Below are positions 27,147-36,285 of a stretch of 64,000 bases of DNA, in pieces. The DNA is from Saprospiraceae bacterium (GTDB lineage: Bacteria; Bacteroidota; Bacteroidia; Chitinophagales; Saprospiraceae), in NCBI GenBank assembly GCA_013001595.1, contig JABDMH010000127.1:1-64000 (forward strand), given 5' to 3'. Position 1 is the first letter of the stretch, and each line of letters opens with the position of its first letter. A model generated the notes under the pieces. It was not told the DNA's origin. It saw nothing but the letters and a program-made list of their open reading frames with translations, and searched no databases. The position numbers and the translations under genes are program-made.

Positions 27147-27611
27147 ATGTCTAAATTAATCATATTAACAATCGGAGTATGCTTATTCGTCTCCTGTGAA
27201 AAGAGTGATGACGTTGTAGCTGTCTCTATTGATGACGACCTTAGAAGCTATTTTGATTCTTTTGCTGCTGAAGGTGCAGCAAGAGGAATTCAGGTGGATT
27301 ATCAATCTGCACAAGTGGAAGGAGTTATTCAGGATATCGATGAAAACATCTCTGGCCAATGCCAGCACAATGCTGATGGCCCCGATCGAGTAGTTGTCGA
27401 TCGAGACTACTGGGATCAGATTGCCCACATGCAGCGAGAATTTATCATTTTTCATGAACTGGGTCATTGCTTTTTGGACAGATCCCACCTCGATGACAGG
27501 GATGGTAATGGCATTTGCGTTAGCATAATGCATTCAAGTAGTAGTACTTGTAGAAACATGTACAATTCTACTACCAGATCCGGATATTTGGATGAATTGT
27601 TTAGCGAGTAA
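27147..27611 (+). CDS. Metzincin-like zinc protease lipoprotein
   Basis: The ATG at 27147 gives a lipoprotein signal (MSKLIILTIGVCLFVSC). The 154-residue protein carries HELGHCFLDRSH, an HExxH site with a third His one position later than in classical metzincins, and a downstream SIMHS that looks like a Met-turn. It is therefore probably a small outer-membrane or periplasmic zinc metalloprotease. It sits between the sigma factor and its FecR-like anti-sigma, within 70 and 13 bases, so co-transcription is likely. A role in processing the anti-sigma factor or a ligand is a guess from position. Confidence 0.75.
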   Translation: MSKLIILTIGVCLFVSCEKSDDVVAVSIDDDLRSYFDSFAAEGAARGIQVDYQSAQVEGVIQDIDENISGQCQHNADGPDRVVVDRDYWDQIAHMQREFIIFHELGHCFLDRSHLDDRDGNGICVSIMHSSSSTCRNMYNSTTRSGYLDELFSE

Positions 27612-27623
27612 AAGAAACTGATT

Positions 27624-28592
27624 ATGGACGACAAGTACCTAAGCTATGAGCCGGATGATCTGACCGTTGATGAATCGTTCCTTCGCTATGCCTCACAACC
27701 GAACACAGAGGAGGCGGATCAATGGAATGCATGGATCGAGAAAAATCCATCCATGAAAGAGAAAGTAGCGTCTGCGCAACAACTTTTAAGTGCTCTCGAG
27801 TTTCGCACCATTAAAACCGAAGGAGCTGCCGAAAGAATATGGGACCGTATTGATAAGTCGGTCACTGAAGAACCTACCCATCAAGTTAGACACAGAAAAA
27901 TTCGTCCGCTCCACATCATTGGTGCGGTAGCTGCCGGACTGGCTCTACTGATCGCGTTCAGACTGGTTTATCCTGATACATCTATCATTGAGTCACCATA
28001 CGGTCAATCTCTTACGGTCAATTTACCCGATGCATCAACCGTACAACTCAACGATGGTAGTCGCCTGAGTTATGATCCAGGTCAATTTCTCGATGGAAGG
28101 ACATTAAATCTACGGGGAGAGGCTTTTTTCGAAGTTCAAAAAGGTGCTTCTTTTCAAGTACATACTATTCAGGGTGTGGTTACCGTGCTCGGTACGAGTT
28201 TTAATGTCTTCAGCAGATCAGATCGATTTATCGTGCACTGTCATACTGGGAGTGTGCGCGTCGAGCACCAATCCTCTTCTGTCGTCCTCAAACCCGGTGA
28301 AATGTCGATGCTCGATCAAAAGGGAGCTTTGAATGTTGACAATTTTGATCCAATCGGTACAAAAGATTGGCGTTCTGGCGTATTTAACTATGAGAATGTA
28401 CCCCTCCAGCAAGTTTTTGCGGAGATCGAAAGACAATTCGAGGTGAAGATTAAAACCAGCGAAGCAATTTACCAACAAACCTATTCAGGCTTCTTTAATG
28501 AAGAAAGCCTGGAAGACGCACTGCACAGCGTTTGTTGGCCTCTAAAATTAAACACAGAAATAAATAAAAACCAAGTGCGCATAAGTAAGTGA
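27624..28592 (+). CDS. FecR-family anti-sigma factor
   Basis: This 322-residue single-pass inner-membrane protein has a cytoplasmic N-terminal part, a membrane segment at about 93-112 (LHIIGAVAAGLALLIAFRLVY), a periplasmic FecR domain (residues about 122-215, with VQLNDGSRLSYDP and LRGEAFFEV) and a C-terminal DUF4974-like domain (VPLQQVFAEIERQFEV). It would hold the ECF sigma factor inactive until the TonB receptor signals. Its stop overlaps the GTG start of the receptor gene (GTGA). Confidence 0.92.
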   Translation: MDDKYLSYEPDDLTVDESFLRYASQPNTEEADQWNAWIEKNPSMKEKVASAQQLLSALEFRTIKTEGAAERIWDRIDKSVTEEPTHQVRHRKIRPLHIIGAVAAGLALLIAFRLVYPDTSIIESPYGQSLTVNLPDASTVQLNDGSRLSYDPGQFLDGRTLNLRGEAFFEVQKGASFQVHTIQGVVTVLGTSFNVFSRSDRFIVHCHTGSVRVEHQSSSVVLKPGEMSMLDQKGALNVDNFDPIGTKDWRSGVFNYENVPLQQVFAEIERQFEVKIKTSEAIYQQTYSGFFNEESLEDALHSVCWPLKLNTEINKNQVRISK

Positions 28593-31258
28593 ATCTGAAG
28601 GCAAACATAGCTTTGTATGCATGCATACTACCCCTCCTGACTCTCTGGTCGCACATGGTAACCTTTGGTCAATCCCCCCTAGGCTCCAGCAAGGTCATTA
28701 TCGATGTACAATCAGGTGATAATTTAGCCTCCATCTTGACCAAGCTAACAGCCCGAAAGACCCTCCAATTTGCATACCCGCCACATCTACTTAGCCAACC
28801 CTGTATCGTATCTGGCACCATTGAAGCTGAAAACATATCCCAATTATTTGCCAGCATCTTCGGAGAGAAAATTGCTACAAAAACACTTAATGATAACCAG
28901 ATCTTGTTACGGGAGCAGTATGCGTTGCAAAGACCTGAAGTCGAATCAGAAAAAACAGTCACAGGATACCTTGTCAATGAAAAAAATCAAGCCATACCAG
29001 ATGTAATTGTTACTGATTTAGCCACAAACCAAAGCACGCTATCGGATGAAAGCGGATTTTTTGAGCTTGCTGTTGGTGGAGATTCCGTACTTCTTCAGAG
29101 TATAGCCCATCATCCAAAAATCATACCTACAGATCAACACATCGACAAAATCTACCTACATGAAAAACCTGTTGAGCTTCAACCGGTCCTGATTTCTGAA
29201 CCTATTCCCTTCATGCGGCTAACACCAGAGGAATTTGGCATGAAGATGCAGCAACGATCACTACCAGTGTCTGCCCTAAATGGCATCGATCGGGATGTAA
29301 TTAAACGCAACCAACTGCTACCAGGCGTCAAAGCAGATGATGACCTGAGCTCAGAAATTCGGATTCGAGGGAGCGAAGGAAATGAAACATTGGTAATGAT
29401 AGATGGCATTCCCATTTATCGATCTGAACACTTTTACGGCATTTTTAGCAATATTAATCCCAATTATATAGCCAACTCAACCTTATACAAGAATGGGCTT
29501 CCTGTGCAGTATGGCGGGAAGACAGGAGGCATGCTGCATTTAAATTCACACGAATCCCGCAACAACACTTTTGGTGTCCTTGAAGCCAATCTTCTATATT
29601 CTGCACTCCAAACAAGTATTCCCCTTGGTAAAGAATGGAACCTGTCTATAGCAGGACGTAAGTCATACCTCAACAATAGTAAGCATCAAGTATTCGATCT
29701 TGTAGATAATAATACTGAGTTTTATCAGGCGGCAACAAAAAACCTGACTAGAGACCAACTACTAAATAGCGATCCCCGTTTTAATTTCTATGATGTCAAT
29801 ACTAAGTTGAATTTCTCACCGTCAAAAAAGGTCAAATTCGACATCAGTTTTTTTCACAGTACAGACGATTTTATCAACAGCTACGATCTTACTTTTTTAT
29901 CTAGACAACAAACTAGAGAAGTAACCAACTCAGAAATCTTCAGGAACAATGATGCATGGTCGAACACCGGTCTGAGCCTAAATGGTGGCATCAGAATAAA
30001 TCCGCAATGGAGTGTACAATTAAATATGTATACGACCAGCTACCGGGACCAGAGCGGAGTCCAATCTGAGCTGATGCGAAGAGTGAATGGCCAGTCTAGT
30101 CTGGTCAGTTTTAGTAATGGTCAGGTCAATAATATTGACGATCAGGCTGCTACTATGTTTTTCGTCAATAAGGCAGAAAACCATTCAATTAAGATCGGTG
30201 CTTCGGTTCAGAACCTATACAGTTCTTTTAAAGTGGATACCGATACTCGAACATTACTAGATGGCAAAGATAATGGCGTAGTATCAGGACTGTTTTCAGA
30301 ATACAGCTTTGGCAAGCAATCGTTCACATGGACGCTTGGCACCCGCACCAGCTACTACTCCAGAACAGAAAAACTGTACCTAGACCCAAGCATTCGCTTT
30401 CAAATAAAATCGACTTCTCCTCTGATCATCAAGGGTTCCATAAATCGACAACATCAATTTGTACGTTCTTTATCCTATGAAAGCCGACTCACCGACGTGC
30501 AAGACTACTTTGTGCTTGCCGATGGCAAGAGATATCCGATTGGTTCTTCCTTTAATTTGATGCTAGGCTCGACCTACTACCAAAAAAGGTGGATGGTAGA
30601 TTTGGAAATATATCACCGTAGACTAAATGGAGTCATGGAATATGCACTAACTACACCGGGATTTCAGAACCCACAATCCAATCAATCACCCTCCAGAAAT
30701 ATCAATTATCGAATTTTTAGAGGAACAGGTCAAGTCATTGGTGCCGACCTATTAATCAGATATGAGCACAAGAAATATCAGTCAGCCCTGTCCTACACTC
30801 TGAGTGAAAGCACGCAGAAATTTCCGGCCATTCGTAGATCTCAAACATTTCCCGCTCAAGACGATCGCCGCCATCAACTGCAATGGTTGCATACATATCG
30901 GCTCGGTTCTTTCTCACTGAGTGGCACCAGTGTATTCAGTAGTGGACGCCCGTATTTAGATCTCACCAGAATCCAAGAGGCCGAGGATCGAACGACATTT
31001 TCCAGAAATCAGTTCTTGAGCAGGCTTCCTGCCTACGTCCGCTTCGATTTGGGACTAGATTATGTATTTAGGATTGGTGGCAAGAAAATGACCCTTGGCC
31101 TGTCCTGCTTCAATATCCTTGATCGAAACAATGTAAAGTACCTCCAATACGTGTATGCAATTCCTACCGATGGAAGAGTAAACTCAAATGCCATTGTGGG
31201 TACAGAAGCAGGATTACTCAATCGAACCTTTAATGCCAGTGCTCGGTTTGAGTTTTGA
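28589..31258 (+). CDS. TonB-dependent transducer/receptor
   Basis: The start is GTG, overlapping the FecR gene stop. The 889-residue outer-membrane protein has a signal peptide, an N-terminal secretin/STN-type signalling domain (about 35-110, VIIDVQSGDNLASILTKL), a carboxypeptidase-regulatory-like domain (about 122-190, VTGYLVNEKNQAIPDVIVTD), a plug (about 215-320, IRIRGSEGNETLVMIDGIP) and a beta-barrel ending in NASARFEF with a terminal Phe. The STN domain and operon context make it a transducer for the ECF sigma factor. There is no SusD partner, so the ligand may be a siderophore or a small peptide rather than a glycan; this is unproved. Confidence 0.92.
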   Translation: MNLKANIALYACILPLLTLWSHMVTFGQSPLGSSKVIIDVQSGDNLASILTKLTARKTLQFAYPPHLLSQPCIVSGTIEAENISQLFASIFGEKIATKTLNDNQILLREQYALQRPEVESEKTVTGYLVNEKNQAIPDVIVTDLATNQSTLSDESGFFELAVGGDSVLLQSIAHHPKIIPTDQHIDKIYLHEKPVELQPVLISEPIPFMRLTPEEFGMKMQQRSLPVSALNGIDRDVIKRNQLLPGVKADDDLSSEIRIRGSEGNETLVMIDGIPIYRSEHFYGIFSNINPNYIANSTLYKNGLPVQYGGKTGGMLHLNSHESRNNTFGVLEANLLYSALQTSIPLGKEWNLSIAGRKSYLNNSKHQVFDLVDNNTEFYQAATKNLTRDQLLNSDPRFNFYDVNTKLNFSPSKKVKFDISFFHSTDDFINSYDLTFLSRQQTREVTNSEIFRNNDAWSNTGLSLNGGIRINPQWSVQLNMYTTSYRDQSGVQSELMRRVNGQSSLVSFSNGQVNNIDDQAATMFFVNKAENHSIKIGASVQNLYSSFKVDTDTRTLLDGKDNGVVSGLFSEYSFGKQSFTWTLGTRTSYYSRTEKLYLDPSIRFQIKSTSPLIIKGSINRQHQFVRSLSYESRLTDVQDYFVLADGKRYPIGSSFNLMLGSTYYQKRWMVDLEIYHRRLNGVMEYALTTPGFQNPQSNQSPSRNINYRIFRGTGQVIGADLLIRYEHKKYQSALSYTLSESTQKFPAIRRSQTFPAQDDRRHQLQWLHTYRLGSFSLSGTSVFSSGRPYLDLTRIQEAEDRTTFSRNQFLSRLPAYVRFDLGLDYVFRIGGKKMTLGLSCFNILDRNNVKYLQYVYAIPTDGRVNSNAIVGTEAGLLNRTFNASARFEF

Positions 31259-31280
31259 ATAGGTTAAGACACCCCTGATG

Positions 31281-32660
31281 CTACTTGCCATCCTGTCGTT
31301 CAATAAAGCCGCACAGGAGGTCGACATTTCTATTAAAAATCGCACTAGAGATTCGATCTTCATATCGATATATACCATTCCACCTTTGTCCCTTTATTCT
31401 TTTTCGAAACTGATCATTGAAACTGATCCAACGGCCTTTTTCATCCAGGGAAGCAATAATTTCTTTGACCATAGGCGTCAGATCTTCACCTTCAGCGCTG
31501 GTGGTGGTAGACATCTCGTGAGGAAATTCCTTTGGTTGAGTTTTCGCAATCTGATGAAAACGTGCAGTGGCGGCTACCAGCGCTTGACTCAGATCATTTT
31601 CATATCCGTAGCCAGTGCGTCGCTCAAGGGATAATTCCTCGATGCTGTTGACCCGAATTCGTCCCCGGTCATAGTATAATGGCTTATTGGTACCGATTTC
31701 CAAAAACCGCCCCCATTTACCATTCGGTAATTGTGAATCCTCTAACCAGCGCAAGGCATCTGGGATCGCCTCCAGGTAGGTTGAATTTCCTAAATACAAA
31801 TACAAATCTAGGAGACTATGTATATTATGGATGGAGGCCGAAGGACAAACTGCCGGTGGCTCAAAAGCTCGAGCCCACGCGGGTTGTAAGTACTCATTAT
31901 ATTGCTGTGCCCACCCCGGTTGTGGTGGTGGAAGTTGGGATATTAACAGAAACCTTCCTACGCGATGTAGGCTTTGCAAATAATCATCTTCTCCATATAG
32001 TTGATGTGCCTCCAACATCACCCTGATACAATCATTGATTCCTTGATCATTAAAGGTTGCAAAATCATGATAACTGCCATTAGCCGGGTACCGGTGTGGC
32101 CACCCTCCATTCTCCAACTGAGATTTCAACATCATATCGAGTGCCTTCTCAATAGCCGATGTCAACTCCGGCAGGTCTACTTCCTTATCCAGGTCCATCA
32201 GAAAACTGATGGCACGTTGTGTTTGGTCATCATCAAAACTTACATATTTGTCCTTCGGCTTATTGAATCGAATGGTATGTGTCCACCCACCCAAGTCATT
32301 CTGTCCCTTGATCAATGCCTTCCCTGCATCTACCGCAGCTTGTAAGACCTCAGGATCTCCCAATACGCGATAGGCTCTGAGAAAACTCGCCCCAACAGCT
32401 GGTGTGCCCGGTGGTTGCACTTCTACCGTATAATCATCGGTTTTTCCTTCACCCCATTTTTCCGAAAGATCAAGGGTATAATGATAGACGTACCCACCTT
32501 CAATATTAATGGAATGAAAATACGTAATGCCTTTCCGCAGTACTTCCTTCGACTGCTCAACAAGCTTTTGAGACGACTGCGACTGCAAAGGCTTGGAAAT
32601 ACAAATAAATGCAATCAGACTTATTAATTGAAGTAATAATCGTCGCTGAATGTTTTTCAC
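31281..32660 (-). CDS. Secreted pectate lyase, PL10 type
   Basis: The 459-residue protein has a signal peptide (IAFICISKPLQSQS) and an alpha/alpha-barrel-like repeat pattern of aromatic motifs: YDWP-type positions are replaced by FDDDQTQRAISFLMDL, GGWPHRYP, FNDQGINDCIRVM and PGWAQQYN. GGWPxxYP and the following FND are characteristic of polysaccharide lyase family 10. It would cleave polygalacturonate-like polymers outside the cytoplasm. It ends 23 bases from the convergent TonB receptor. No other pectin gene is adjacent. Confidence 0.8.
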   Translation of the reverse strand: MKNIQRRLLLQLISLIAFICISKPLQSQSSQKLVEQSKEVLRKGITYFHSINIEGGYVYHYTLDLSEKWGEGKTDDYTVEVQPPGTPAVGASFLRAYRVLGDPEVLQAAVDAGKALIKGQNDLGGWTHTIRFNKPKDKYVSFDDDQTQRAISFLMDLDKEVDLPELTSAIEKALDMMLKSQLENGGWPHRYPANGSYHDFATFNDQGINDCIRVMLEAHQLYGEDDYLQSLHRVGRFLLISQLPPPQPGWAQQYNEYLQPAWARAFEPPAVCPSASIHNIHSLLDLYLYLGNSTYLEAIPDALRWLEDSQLPNGKWGRFLEIGTNKPLYYDRGRIRVNSIEELSLERRTGYGYENDLSQALVAATARFHQIAKTQPKEFPHEMSTTTSAEGEDLTPMVKEIIASLDEKGRWISFNDQFRKRIKGQRWNGIYRYEDRISSAIFNRNVDLLCGFIERQDGK

Positions 32661-32790
32661 TTGAAATGGTATTATTGAACCGACAAATTAAAAATTATCA
32701 TCTAATTGAACATAGGGAATGTTCGTAGAAGTCCTATTGCCTACGAACCTGAGAATCTTTCACCACCAATCTGCCTACATTACATCAATG

Positions 32791-33873
32791 TCAGGGCACA
32801 CGGTAGACCACCGCATTAATATTCATGCCTGCACCAACGGACGCAAATACGACGATGTCACCAGAGCTAATATGATGGGGTTCGAGCTGTCCTTGAATTA
32901 TTAAATCCAGCAGTGTAGGCACCGTAGCTACGGAAGAATTGCCCAGGTAGGAGACGGTCATCGGCATGATATCGGATGGAATATCTAAGATATCATACAA
33001 ACCAAACAGCCTTTTTAAAATGGCTTCATCCATTTTGCCATTTGCCTGATGAATTAATATCTTCTTTACCTCCTCTAGTGAATGACCACTCTTGTCTAAG
33101 CATGATTTGATGGCACTTGGCACATGCTCTAGAGCATATTGATAAAGTTTTCGTCCGTGCATTTTTAAGAAGAGGGTGCGATCCGTATTATCTCGATTGT
33201 ACGATTCATCCATGTAAAGCATGTTGGCATAACGGAGGGTATCTGACCTTGTTCTATGCGCTAGCACTCCTACCGGTTGGCTCTGATGCCGTGCTTCTAA
33301 AACTACCGCCCCTGCACCATCAGCATAAAGCATACTGTCTCGATCATGTGGATCTGAAATCCGAGATAAAGTCTCAGAACCAATCACCAAGATCCTTTGG
33401 GCATCACCCGATTTGATGTAATAATCGGCTTGTATGACGGCTTGAACCCAACCAGGGCAACCGAATGGCAAATCGTAGGCAATTGCGTATGGATTTTTAA
33501 TCGCTAGTTTTTGCTTCACCCTCGCTGCCAAGGTAGGTACCAAATCTACCCTCTTATGTATGGGTCCAACATCCCCAAAATTATGAGCTACGATTACATA
33601 ATCCAGCGTCTCTGGATCAATAGCAGCATGAGAGATGGCCTTCTCGGCCGCATAAAAAGCAAGGTCGGATGCCCGCATATCATCTTCGGCATATCTCCTT
33701 TCGGCAATGGTGGTAATCGCAAGAAACTTCTCCACAATTTCTTTATTGCTTTTCGGCAACACTTGGCCATCTCTATCCAAAAAGGTATGTGCTAAGAAGG
33801 TGCTATTGGGTACGCGCCGCTTTGGAATATAGCTCCCCGTGCCAGTTATGACACTATAAATCGACTCTTCCAT
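32791..33873 (-). CDS. 3-oxoacyl-ACP synthase III (KAS III) family protein
   Basis: A thiolase-fold condensing enzyme. The catalytic triad is complete: Cys in PFGCPGW, His in LIHQANGK and Asn in YLGNSSVATVP. The ATG at 33873 (MEESIYSVITGTGSYIP) is preferred because family members open this way; an ATG at 33897 is in frame. KAS III starts fatty acid synthesis from acetyl-CoA, but divergent single-copy homologues outside fab clusters often make other products. No other fatty acid gene is adjacent, so the exact substrate is open. Confidence 0.88.
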   Translation of the reverse strand: MEESIYSVITGTGSYIPKRRVPNSTFLAHTFLDRDGQVLPKSNKEIVEKFLAITTIAERRYAEDDMRASDLAFYAAEKAISHAAIDPETLDYVIVAHNFGDVGPIHKRVDLVPTLAARVKQKLAIKNPYAIAYDLPFGCPGWVQAVIQADYYIKSGDAQRILVIGSETLSRISDPHDRDSMLYADGAGAVVLEARHQSQPVGVLAHRTRSDTLRYANMLYMDESYNRDNTDRTLFLKMHGRKLYQYALEHVPSAIKSCLDKSGHSLEEVKKILIHQANGKMDEAILKRLFGLYDILDIPSDIMPMTVSYLGNSSVATVPTLLDLIIQGQLEPHHISSGDIVVFASVGAGMNINAVVYRVP

Positions 33874-33897
33874 ATGATTCTTATCGTAGATCGGCAC

Positions 33898-34186
33898 TCC
33901 AGCTCTAACGACAAGCGCTATGGGCCTAGATCAGTTCAATCAACAAGATAACACATATTCATGAAATACATCTGGTGGCAATTGCGCCTAATAATAACCT
34001 AGACACCTTGGAAATACATTCAGATACCCATCAATCGCTTTCCCCGAGCCTTACAATCAATTAACCAATTAAGTTCGTAATTTAATTTGCATAAGCTAAT
34101 ATACGGTTAGTCCACACTGCTCCATTTATGCGTTTGTGGCCCAAGATCCCTTGTGAGTTTTTTGACCCAAATAGGGTCACACCACA
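33898..34186. other. Intergenic, no gene recognised
   Basis: About 290 bases upstream of the KAS III gene. No protein-like frame, tRNA or strong hairpin was seen apart from the terminator listed next. Confidence 0.4.
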
Positions 34187-34224
34187 GAAAAAATAGGTCG
34201 AGTACCTGCAGGTGGTCGACCTAT
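34187..34224 (-). terminator. Terminator of the small secreted protein gene
   Basis: ATAGGTCGA (34193-34201) pairs with TCGACCTAT (34216-34224), and an inner palindrome ACCTGCAGGT extends the hairpin. A run of T follows on the minus strand. It lies about 100 bases beyond the stop at 34326. Confidence 0.75.
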
Positions 34225-34325
34225 CATCCTTCGAGACTATTGAACTACTAGCCTGATATAACTCGCTAGCTTATTTTAGTCGCAGGCGATTTAAAACACA
34301 GTCTTCTAAACCGGATCGAAGCAAC

Positions 34326-34769
34326 TTATCGCTTAAAAATGTATCTCGTCACAAAAATACCTTGTGGATCAGTTTCTCCTGCATCACTCTCCACCGCACT
34401 GGTTACATGTATAAGCTCCCAGCCCTCAGCCAGCATGTCCGTCAACTTTGAAGAAATGATGGCATCGTTACTGGCAATGTTTTGAAAATTGATCCCAACA
34501 GCCGAGTAGAAATTCAACAACTTGGTCTCGTCGAGCTCTGCAATCTTAGCATCTCGCCTTTTGACATTGCGTTGATTCGAATCTGTTCCATCTTTTCTTG
34601 AGGTAGTAAAACTACTGGCATCAGCAGTGGTCTGGTGATCGATGATTCGAGATCTACCGATGCCCATCGGAACGATAGACTCGACCGAGGTGATTACTTT
34701 GATTTCTTGAGCAGAGCTAAATGTGATGGCTCCTAGTAGCGCAGCAATAATAAAGATTGACTTTTTCAT
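34326..34769 (-). CDS. Small secreted conserved protein, unknown function
   Basis: A 147-residue exported protein (signal MKKSIFIIAALLGAITFSSAQ). Conserved text IKVITSVESIVPMGIGRSRI, then a basic/polar linker (TTSRKDGTDSNQRNVKRRD) and a C-terminal domain (ETKLLNFYSAVGINFQNI ... AEGWELIHVTSAVES), are shared with single-copy proteins I recall from other Bacteroidota. The C-terminal part resembles DUF4177-type small domains. No catalytic residues are evident. Single gene with its own terminator. Confidence 0.75.
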   Translation of the reverse strand: MKKSIFIIAALLGAITFSSAQEIKVITSVESIVPMGIGRSRIIDHQTTADASSFTTSRKDGTDSNQRNVKRRDAKIAELDETKLLNFYSAVGINFQNIASNDAIISSKLTDMLAEGWELIHVTSAVESDAGETDPQGIFVTRYIFKR

Positions 34770-34947
34770 GTGATTAGATTTAAAATTTAATTACGATTCT
34801 ATACTGTAAAGACACCTATACCAATGCGTACCCCTATTAGGAGTATGTTACCCTTTTCTTAAAAAAGGTATTATTAAACTGTTAGTAAATATTTAACAAA
34901 AAAAAAGCATGGTAGATTCCAACATTACCCAATTACCTACAAAGACC

Positions 34948-34955
34948 TTACCTTA
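34948..34955 (+). promoter_or_regulatory. Candidate -7 element of the sulfatase gene
   Basis: TACCTTAG, one base from the TAnnTTTG consensus, ends about six bases before the sulfatase ATG, the same spacing as at queD and lutA. It suggests a very short leader. Confidence 0.35.
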
Positions 34956-34962
34956 GTCAGAT

Positions 34963-36285
34963 ATGTCTGATCACAACAGTATTCTCCTGCTCCTAATCCT
35001 ATTATCTATAGGCTGCAATACTAAGGACCACAATGCACCACATGCCCGTCCCAACATCATTCTAATCATGGCTGACGACCTGGGATATGGTGGTCTCAGC
35101 TGCTATGGAAACACGGTTCTTCAGACCCCACACATCGACAGCCTATCCGCACATGGCCTACGATTTACTGATTTTCACTCCAATGGATCCGTTTGCTCAC
35201 CTACCCGTGCAGCATTGCTGACCGGTAAGTATCAGCAGCGGGTAGGAATGGAAGGTGTCATCTATGTGAGGGGGCCAACGCGACAGGTCGGACTCAACCC
35301 TGACGAAACCACCATTGCAGATGTGCTAAAAAATACGGGTTATGCTACAGGCATCATGGGCAAATGGCATCTAGGATACGATACGGCATTCAATCCCCTG
35401 AATTTCGGATTTGATGAATTTCGTGGATATTTAAGTGGGAACATTGATTTTCACTCACACTATGACAATGCAGGTATCTATGACTGGTGGCACAATCGAG
35501 ATACCGTAGTTGAGCCTGGATACGTGACCGACCTCATCACCAAACACAGCATTGAATTCATTAGCAAGCACCGCAGCGAACCATTCTTTCTCTATATACC
35601 CCATGAGGCACCTCATGTACCTTTCCAAGGCAGAACAGATACTGCTTATCGCTACCCAAATCGTGAATTCACCTATCATGGGCCGGTGGTGGATAAGGAT
35701 AGGGCCTACATCGATATGGTCGAAGCAATGGATGATGGAGTCGGAGCCATTATGCAACACCTCAGACGACTTCAACTAGAAGAACACACCTTGGTGATTT
35801 TTATATCTGACAATGGTGCCGAACCCTTTGGCCATAATGGTCCGCTAAATGGTGCCAAAATCAGTCTGTTTGAAGGCGGTCATAGGGTGCCAGCAATTGC
35901 CTACTGGAAAGGACAAATCGATCCGCAGGTCACTGACGCAACGGCCATGACCATGGATTGGATGCCTACGTTCTTAAGATTGGCCCAAGTGCCGGATATG
36001 ACGGACCTAATGCTCGATGGCACAGACCTCAAGGAGATATTGCTTCGTCAATCGAGTTTGCCATCGCGTCATCTGTATTGGCGTTATCGGAAGCAAAAAG
36101 TGTGCAGGAAGGACCAATTTAAATTACTCATCACTGATCAAGACACTTTGCTCTTTGACCTACAATCCGATCTGGCAGAACAAAACAATGCAGCTGTTGA
36201 TCATCCCGAAAAAGTACGTGATTTATCCTTGGCTCTAAATGAATGGGAACAATCCTTCAGCAAAATTGAACAAAAAACCAGATAG
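34963..36285 (+). CDS. Sulfatase lipoprotein (family S1)
   Basis: The 440-residue formylglycine sulfatase has a lipobox near residue 18 (LLSIGC). The modification motif is CSPTR with Cys78 (SVCSPTRAALLTGKYQQR), preceded by the metal-binding MADDLGYGGLSCYG and followed by IMGKWHLGY and a late IFISDNGAEPFGHNGPLNG. It should remove sulfate esters from glycans at the periplasm or surface. An esterase gene starts directly after its stop with no gap, so the two are co-transcribed and may act on the same sulfated, acylated polymer. The maturase is not in this window. Confidence 0.92.
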   Translation: MSDHNSILLLLILLSIGCNTKDHNAPHARPNIILIMADDLGYGGLSCYGNTVLQTPHIDSLSAHGLRFTDFHSNGSVCSPTRAALLTGKYQQRVGMEGVIYVRGPTRQVGLNPDETTIADVLKNTGYATGIMGKWHLGYDTAFNPLNFGFDEFRGYLSGNIDFHSHYDNAGIYDWWHNRDTVVEPGYVTDLITKHSIEFISKHRSEPFFLYIPHEAPHVPFQGRTDTAYRYPNREFTYHGPVVDKDRAYIDMVEAMDDGVGAIMQHLRRLQLEEHTLVIFISDNGAEPFGHNGPLNGAKISLFEGGHRVPAIAYWKGQIDPQVTDATAMTMDWMPTFLRLAQVPDMTDLMLDGTDLKEILLRQSSLPSRHLYWRYRKQKVCRKDQFKLLITDQDTLLFDLQSDLAEQNNAAVDHPEKVRDLSLALNEWEQSFSKIEQKTR

